NCBI GenBank assembly: GCA_037501455.1
Contig: CM074863.1
Location: forward strand, 15,186,001 to 15,250,000
Direction of reading: 5' to 3'
From: Lantana camara
Taxonomy: Eukaryota > Streptophyta > Magnoliopsida > Lamiales > Verbenaceae
DNA: 64,000 nt
The notes under the pieces are model-generated. The model did no database searches. It was not told the DNA's origin and worked only from the letters and a program-made list of their open reading frames with translations. Shown here piece after piece: positions 57,083 to 64,000 of the stretch. Position 1 is the first letter of the stretch. Each line of letters begins with the position of its first letter. Both the position numbers and the translations under genes were made by a program.

Positions 57083-60000
57083 TGTGACACCCCGCTCGTC
57101 CGACGTATAAGGTACATTACTTTTCAACCTTTTTATGTGTTTATTTATGTGATTTTGTGCTTTGTGAGACCCTATTTTGAACTCTTCAAGAGTTTAGGGG
57201 GTTGTTTGCAATTTTCTCTTTTAAGGGATTTTCTGGTCAGTTCTCGTTCGGTCGAGAGTTCGACCTTTTTGACCCCTTCCTTGCGTTCGGGGCAACGAAA
57301 CGAGTCCGTAGACTCTAAGTTTGCCCCATTCTGACTTCGTTAGCCCGCTCTTTCGACCGTTTTTGCGTACGAGGACCCGAGATATATACCCCGGATCCTC
57401 GTTTTGCGTGCCATAACTTCAGCTCCAGCCTTCATCGTCTTCTTCCCCGCGACCATTACTGTTCATGCACTCGAGGTGTGTTTACACACACATGCTCGTT
57501 CTCCCTCGTTTCTCGACGGAATTCGACGAACCATTAGTGGAAATTTATCAGCTCGACGAGCCCGTCACAACCGTACCAAGATCGTGGCCAACCGAGGACC
57601 CACGGTGGTGCAACGGCGGCCTGAAAGTGGCGGGTGGCGCCACCACTTCGTCGCCGGTGATCCGATGACTTTCGTCGGCCAACCACCACCCTACCCTACG
57701 TTTTTTACCCTTCCCGTTCCATTTCCGACCTCAGATCGAGCAACCGGGCGCTGTAGATGACGGAATCGGCAATGGCGCGGCGGCAGTCCTTCGGCGACGG
57801 CGTAGGGCCCTTTTCCGGCCGGTTTTGGTGGTGGAGCCTTTACAAAAGTTGCTTAGAACAACGAAGACTAGCGGATGGCGTTGGCCCCGACTCGAGAACC
57901 GGCCGGCGGCGGCGAACCGGTGGCGGACCGGATCTGGACCGGAGGTCCGATTTTCCGGCGACTTTTCCGGCGTTTGGCTAAGGGGCTTTCGTAGGGCTCG
58001 TTACGGGCTTTCCAACGGTATGTCCGTATTTTATTTCGTTTAGCGGTTTGTATTTAATTTCAGTTTTCGTACTAGGATTTTAGTTCGGTTTTTCATCAAC
58101 GGAATCCGGTGGGCTTGGTGTTTTCTGAAATTGGTTGAGGGCTTTTATCGAGCAGGCCGAGGCGCATGTTTCTGTCCTTCCGGGGAATTTTCCGACCATC
58201 GGATATGGTGGTCCGGCGGTTGTACATGGCTGTTCGGCTAGTTCCGGTGGCGGCGTTCCGACACCCTTCGGACAGCAAGTTTCTCTCGTCGTGGTGAGTC
58301 CAACGCCACTTTCCGTTCGTCAATCGGATGTCCGGTTGATTTGTTGTGAATTTATTTGTGTATTGTGATTATTTGAAATTAATTGTTTTAATTGCTAATT
58401 GCTTGATTGGTCGGTCGAATCATATTCCAATGTGTACGAAATCATGTATTAAATGAATTATGAAATGTATTGATGCTTTGATTTGCAATTGGAATTCCGA
58501 TATGCCGAATTTGAGCTATTTGTCTAACTTGAAGGGGTGCATGTGTAATTTCCCTAAACCTATAAATTATATGGCTTCAATTAATTAATATTTGTAGATT
58601 GAATTGGAATTTATTATATGATATAAGAATTTGTTATGCAATTTATGATTTTGCAAGAATTGAATAGTTAAATGGCTTAGTTGGAATTTGGTATGTGCTA
58701 GATGAATTGATATGAAATAATATGACTTGATTGAGCTATATAATGTTTTCTTTTGCATGTAATTGATATGAATTTGAATCCTGCTTATGTGAGTGCATCC
58801 TTTAAGTGCTTGAGCATTGCCGTGCGTATATGTGGTTCATTCATGTGTCTAAGTCTTGTTCCGGTGTTCAGTTTGTCCAGGTACACCCGGGGTGGTGTTT
58901 TGTCGGTCGTGTTGATTCCGGGGTGGATCAAGCGTCTTGTCTTCGGCCTCTTCGGTGTAAGGTGAGGTTAGGATATAGTTACACCTTATTTCAATGTGCT
59001 CGGTTTTGATTGCATGTGATTCAATAAGGCTTATATGTATATAAATAAATGTGAAGTATGTATTTGTTGAATATGTCATGAGTTTAAAAGTATGTTAAGC
59101 AATGTACAGGCCTATGTATGCCTCTGTGAGCTGATTTGTTATGTTTTGTTATGTTTTGCCACGCGAAGCTATGCTTCTAACCGTATACTTCTCATGAGCC
59201 AAGTTTGGCAAGGACCGAGTTTGACTGAAACGGAAAGTGGTATGTATATATGTATAAGTTCGGTCTGTCTGTCTTTGTTGTAGCGGGTTATGATATGATT
59301 TGTATGTTGGGCCCCGGAGCTATGGGTAAGGAACCCTCGGGACGGTATAGGGCCGTCGAGGTTCGGCCTGTGCATAGTCTCCATCCGGAGTATCCCGCGC
59401 GACCTCGGGAGCTAGGGAAGGCGTGATATTCCGATGCCTTCGGTGTACCAGCCGGGGAGGGCACGTCGGGGTTAGCTACCCCGCGTGAGTCTGCTATGGA
59501 TGGTTTGGGCGTATACACCCTTCCATCACCGGAGTTGAGGATGATATGTTATGATATGTATGTAAGTTTTCTGCTTTGTTTCTGATATGATATGTTCTGA
59601 GGAGTTTGGGAGTGTCTGAGCTCGTACCCACCGAGTTCTCTATTATGTATATGTTCGGTTAAAGTTCGTGAAACAGGGATAGATTCTAAATTAAGTTAAA
59701 AGTTGAGGGTTTATAAGTTGCAGTGTTTTGATTAAAGTTGTTCAATTATCCTATATGTATATATCACGGGAAAATGCTTTGGTATGAAAAACCTGTCCCT
59801 GAGTTCATGAACATTATGACTTTTATATCTGCTTTGCTCTCCTATATATATAGTGTGCGTGTGTTAACCCCTCACACAGTCGAGTTAAGACTGACCCCTC
59901 CTCTCTTTTGTTTAGTTTGCAGGTTTTGCTCGGGGTTCGTGCTAGGCGGAGTATGTCAGTCAGTTGGAGTCTGTTTTTGAGTCTTTGTTTTGTTTTAGGT

Positions 60001-60410
60001 TGTCTTACATCTGCATTTCAGTACTTATGATTTTTGTATAAATTATGTATATGTGGAATTTGAATTATGATACGGATTGATATGAATATTTCGGGACAGG
60101 TTAGGACAGGTTTGCTCTGTTTAGTTGAACCCGTTGGATTTATGATTATTGTTTGATTCGGGATTAGGTATTTATGCTAGTTGAACCCGTCAACTGCTTT
60201 TGAATGTTTGATTTTTGCATGGCTTACTTTCCTGCTTCCGCATGCTTGTAGCTTGGTTTTGGTTGTTCAGGGTCTAAGTTCCGCCTAGCTTAGGTGTGAG
60301 TCTGTCAGTCTCCTGTTCACCACTGTTTGGCTCATGTACGGACCCTCCATTTCGTACGTGGATCGGACTGTGGTGCGGGGGATGTGGTGACCCACCGTGC
60401 GGGTGCTACA
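57083..60410 (-). mobile_element. Solo LTR, Ty3/Gypsy-like, 3.3 kb
   Basis: The plus strand reads TGTGACACCCC...GGTGCTACA with CACAC duplicated on both sides (57078-57082 and 60411-60415). Copy A of the hAT has the empty site (AATACACACAAAG), proving insertion. The complement starts TGTAGCACCC, like the sequence at 62608 (TGTAACGCCC), and both continue to CACATCCCCCGCACCA, so the LTR points to the minus strand. No internal coding region is seen, as expected for a solo LTR left by recombination between two LTRs. The Ty3 assignment is by LTR ends and length. Confidence 0.8.
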
Positions 60411-60710
60411 CACACAAAGATTCGCAACCGATTAGCAATGGAGAAATTAAAAAAGTTAGTGTACTGCCACTACAACATGCGACTCCGGGTACGAAATTTG
60501 ATGCATAGTATGAATGATACTGACTATGATCTTCCGATTGATTTAAATCAAATATTCCAAGAGGATGATATTTTGGATGAGTGGACTCGGGAGAATGAAG
60601 AGCCTATACTTGATAATGATACAGAATGGTTGGACAACGAAATTCAAAATATCCAATCAACAGAAGACAATGAGAATCTCACAATCAAAGATTGGAGGCG
60701 CAAAACAAAG

Positions 60711-61650
60711 AAATGTAGTCAAGCATTAAAAAAACAAGAAAAAGGAAAATCCACCCAGACAAGCAGTCAGGCTAATGACAGTGACACAGGAAGTGATGAA
60801 GGTACTGATTATGAAACTAATGATAGTGGCGATAACCAAGGACCGAATGTGGGTGGTGGTTCCAGTGGAGGACAAAGGAATGCTAGTGCGGGAGGATCTA
60901 GCAACCAAGATAACACTGGGATGTCTTGGGCACGAGGAGATGAGAATTATTATGCAACTCAAGATACAGACCATGGTTATTGTCCCGGAAGAGAAGAGAA
61001 GCAACGGTTTTTGGCGGATCTATCGAGTGGTAATGATTATTCATATCCAAGCGGTTCATTTAGAAGATCATACCAAAATGTTGATGAGCAGATGCAATCA
61101 TTAGGCTTAAGAGAATATCCACAGAATTGGCGGGAAGAAAATGCTAACTACATCAATAGTTATAACAGTGGCTCAAGTGGAAATGTAGTCAAGCATTAAA
61201 AAAACAAGAAAAAGGAAAATCCACCTAGACAAGCAGTCAGGCTAATGACAGTGACACAGGAAGTGATGAAGATACTGATTATGAAACTAATGATAGTGGC
61301 GATAACCAAGGACCGAATGTGGGTGGTGGTTCCAGTGGAGGACAAAGGAATGCTAGTGCGGGAGGATCTAGCAACCAAGATAACACTGGGATGTCTTGGG
61401 CACGAGGAGATGAGAATTATTATGCAACTCAAGATACAGACCATGGTTATTGTCCCGGAAGAGAAGAGAAGTAACGGTTTTTGGCGGATCTATCGAGTGG
61501 TAATGATTATTCATATCCAAGCGGTTCATTTAGAAGATCATACCAAAATGTTGATGAGCAGATGCAATCATTAGGCTTAAGAGAATATCCACAGAATTGG
61601 TGGGAAAAAAATGCTAAATACATCAATAGCTATAACAGTGGCTCAAGTGG
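60711..61650 (+). repeat. 470-bp direct tandem duplication in the hAT last exon
   Basis: Unit 60711-61180 is repeated at 61181-61650 with few changes, including CAG to TAG (about 61227) and AAGCAACGG to AAGTAACGG (near 61470). 470 is not a multiple of three, so the reading frame is lost at the junction. Copy A has a single unit. Confidence 0.9.
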
Positions 61651-61994
61651 AAGTCATGGAGGTTCCAGTGGCCTCCATTATAATTATTCATCCCACGATA
61701 TAAATGATAGAACACATCGTAACTTTGATCAAGGGTTATCCGACTACAATCGATATTTGGATCCATTATCATTTAGTGGGGGATATGGGTGGGTCATCGT
61801 ATGGATCTTTTGGGATGCCGCATGGATCTTCAGGCATTAGTGGTAGCAGCATAGGTTACCGAGGATTTGGAATTATGGTCATGATGGTGATCACATTCTG
61901 TTTTTCATTTTTGCCGCGTCCGTTCCGCGTCAATGCAACGGAACTGGAACGGTGACCTCCGTTCCGTTCCCCGCGACCGTTCCGGCGAACCATG

Positions 61995-62607
61995 CACCCA
62001 CAAGACCTGAGTTGCTTTTATAACACCAGTGGAGAGAATTGGATTGAGCAGCTTTTAGGCAAGAGCATCCGGGGGTCAGACTCTAACTGCCCTAGGTGGA
62101 TGCTTCTCACAGCCGACTTTGGAACATTTGGAAGTCGAGAAATCTGCTGGAGTACCAACAGATAAAAAAAGCGGCGTTTGTTACAGTTGATAAAAACAGG
62201 GGCCTTATCACAGATGTGATGCCGGGGTGGTCACTGTCAGCTGCTCGCCACAACATGGCTCGGTCCCAACCTTGGAGCAGGCCTAAAGGGGTTGGGTGAA
62301 GCTTAATACCGATGGGAGCTTCCTACCACGGGCGGGTTCGACGGCGGCCGGGGGTGTTATTAGTGATGATAAAGGTGCTTGGGTGGTGGGTTACACTTTA
62401 AGACTCCAGAGTAATGGTATTAATCTTGCTGAGCTTCTCGATTTAAGAACAAGCCTCCAGCTGGCTTGGGAGTGACGATTCCCGTGCATAGAGATGGAAA
62501 CTGATTCTGAAACGGTGGCACATTGGATTTTAGAAGAAGACCTGAGCTCCCACCCTCTCAAGGATTTAATTATGGAATGCAGATGCTTGCTACATAAGCC
62601 GTGGAAC
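61995..62607 (+). pseudogene. LINE fragment, piece 3, with RNase H domain
   Basis: Starts at the hAT end with a region that fits the linker after LINE RT (PQDLSCFYNTSGENWI). From 62296 an RNase H domain reads VKLNTDGSFLPRAGSTAAGG, NGINLAELLDLRTSLQLAWE, stop TGA, then IEMETDSETVAHWI and HPLKDLIMECRCLLHKPW. It is cut at 62608 by an LTR. A few hundred bases of LINE between pieces 2 and 3 are missing. Confidence 0.78.
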
Positions 62608-64000
62608 TGTAACGCCCGAGCGTTAGACGTCACATCCCCCGCACCATGACCCGACCCGTATATGAAATGGATTTCCATACACGTGCCAAATCATAGCGAA
62701 CGGGGACATACACACTCGCTAAGCCAGGCGGGACTAGCCTATAACTTAAACCCCAACAACAACAACAACCATAACAACTAAGAAACAGAATAACGGAAGC
62801 AAGAATTCATATTCCATATATTGAGCTATATGCTCTAGATACCAACATTTATGTTCAAGTAATATTTATACAGATACCATATATACATGTACGCTCGCTA
62901 TTCATATACAATATTCCAAAAGATCATAAACATCATCATATGAGTGTAAAGAAAAGAAATGCTAGACACTATGCAAGACTTCTCCGACTTGTATCCCGCC
63001 TAGCATCCCTTCCTACAAAAGCACTGAAACAACTTCCGGGTTCAGTCTTAGACAGACTGGTGGGTACAAAAATAGGTATAATATCATAATATAATGGAAT
63101 TTAAACACATACATGCATGTTATAATCCTTATTCGAGGTTTGGAATCATTTCTTCCAAGTGGGAAGTAGAATACAACGAATAGGATTATAACAATTCATT
63201 TCATTCATTATGTCATTTGTGGCCCGGTGAGGGGGCGTGCATTATCTCCAACCAACACCTCGTGTAATCCATTTATCCATTCGTTCATTCATTCATACAT
63301 TACATTCTTTCGTGCACATTCATTCGATCATTCATTTTCCACCTTCTTCCTCCGGGTAGGGGACGGGTTTGCAAGGCCCGAACCCTCATTCATTGGTGTT
63401 AGAGGGGTACATGAATCCCCAAAAGCTTGGGTCCCCCTTCTTTCACTAATCTCCTAGTGAAGTCTAGGTTACCGAATTGATGGAACTAGTATATGTGGAT
63501 TCCCGTCAGCCCAAGCTTCCCCGGTTCACCAAATACACTAAGTCCCGGGCCCTCATTCATTGTGAACATTCATTTCTCGCCAAAACTTTTGGTAGGATAA
63601 TCATAATAAAGGCTTTCATTTAAAACATTTGCTCGTTAAAACTTGATATATACATATACATAGCTTTGGCTAAAATGTTGCACATTAGGTGGTTTGGGGT
63701 CATATCTTTAACTAATAGAAGAAAAACCCACCTGGTAGACAAAAAGAACCCGACACAGACCCTACTGCTCGGCCTCGTCTCCCACTGGATCAATTTCTGT
63801 GTGACAAAGGTAGTGTGAGACTCAATATAACCACGTTTGACGCTCGGTTATGCAATGAAATGCGATGATGTGCATAAGATGTAATAATTTGTTCATAAAG
63901 ACCATAGAACGCAAATTAGCACATAATTAATCAAATTTTCGTTCATTATACGATAGAATTGTATTCATTCACTTTTATCACTTTCATGCTTTCGTACTTT
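62608..64000 (+). mobile_element. Start of an LTR related to the 57083-60410 solo LTR, truncated by the window
   Basis: Begins TGTAACGCCCGAG directly inside the LINE RNase H frame. The next blocks (CACATCCCCCGCACCA, GCTAAGCCAGGCGGGACTAG) match the complement of the right end of the solo LTR. No internal gene is seen up to the window end. A short AAC microsatellite lies near 62753-62768. Confidence 0.65.

Larger units (their letters stand above)
54911..61955 (+). pseudogene. hAT transposase gene of copy B (BED, DUF659, hAT_C), broken
   Basis: Starts MPPKRNIGWEFCELIGEGRK with a BED zinc finger (CKFCNKV, then RLKQHIARV). A frameshift lies at about 55130, between KSRE and IMKRQKEVALNAIRDETY. After an intron (about 55328-55404) come TSKTGVKREIS, AVSKFFFFNAIPFNAADS and the DUF659 core (MCDGWSSRNKHPIINF, TDSESAIKSAG, SPCAAHCIDLML). 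A stop TGA at 56249-56251 replaces CGA of copy A (LIRHQSDLKK). The C-terminal exon (ERNWSTW) is cut at 57082 by the solo LTR and resumes at 60411 (KIRNRLAMEKLKKLVYC). A 470-bp tandem duplication shifts the frame at its end (NVVKH stop). Not functional. Confidence 0.87.
53617..61994 (+). mobile_element. hAT element copy B, complete ends, 8.4 kb
   Basis: Both ends carry the inverted repeat CATGGTTCGCCGGAACGGT (53617-53635 and 61976-61994). It holds a transposase gene in order from BED finger to C-terminal domain, broken by a 3.3-kb solo LTR, a frameshift, stops and a tandem duplication. Flanks are CTTAGCAA on the left and CACCCACA on the right, not a normal 8-bp duplication, because of the rearrangement described in the findings. 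Confidence 0.87.

Noticed and set aside
57404..58368. Several open frames within the 3.3-kb LTR, some up to 118 codons
   Set aside because: GC-rich LTR sequence with no domain match; interpreted as chance frames.

Overview
The window is plant nuclear DNA from a eudicot. Spliced ACC oxidase and plant tetraspanin genes, an E-class PPR editing factor, a CYP716-like P450 and many plant transposons (Copia, Ty3-type LTRs, MULE, hAT, LINE, foldback MITEs) all point that way. The background is AT-rich with few genes. No bacterial operons, CRISPR arrays or rRNA genes were seen.

Layout. 1-1.2 kb: the 3' end of a Copia element (RT/RNase H plus LTR). 2.5-4.0 kb: a complete three-exon ACC oxidase (ACO1-like). 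5.2-5.5 kb: a possible DCUN1-type neddylation gene fragment. 5.7-7.8 kb: an intronless SLO2-like PPR gene on the minus strand. 8-13.5 kb: AT-rich dispersed repeats and several foldback MITEs, one with a perfect 9-bp target duplication. 13.8-14.5 kb: a WRN-like 3'-5' exonuclease. 15-17.4 kb: more MITEs, a SINE and an NPF/PTR transporter exon fragment. 17.6-33.0 kb: a 15.3-kb Mutator-like element (MULE) with 83-bp terminal inverted repeats and a 9-10-bp target duplication. It carries a broken MURA transposase and a GRF-type zinc-finger gene, and a 10.1-kb Copia-type LTR element is nested inside its transposase gene. The LTRs of that nested element hold six regularly spaced CACGTG palindromes. 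34.2-41.0 kb: a CYP716-like P450 pseudogene split by a young 5.1-kb Copia element. 42.4-46.1 kb: a two-exon tetraspanin (TET2-like) with a small hAT element in its intron. 48.1-50.1 kb: a seven-exon piece of a methyltransferase gene on the minus strand, first exon not found. 50.5-62.6 kb: a LINE remnant broken by a rearranged, inverted hAT element, itself interrupted by a 3.3-kb solo LTR. 62.6-64 kb: the start of a second LTR of the same family.

The host genes do not form one pathway. The ACO1-like and TET2-like genes correspond, from memory, to neighbouring Arabidopsis loci (At2g19590 and At2g19580), so the window looks like a conserved gene pair pushed about 38 kb apart by repeats. The most informative content is the transposon history: nested insertions with readable target duplications, and a MULE whose terminal repeats resemble those of many small foldback elements sitting in introns and gene flanks here. 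No wholly new biological system was recognised.
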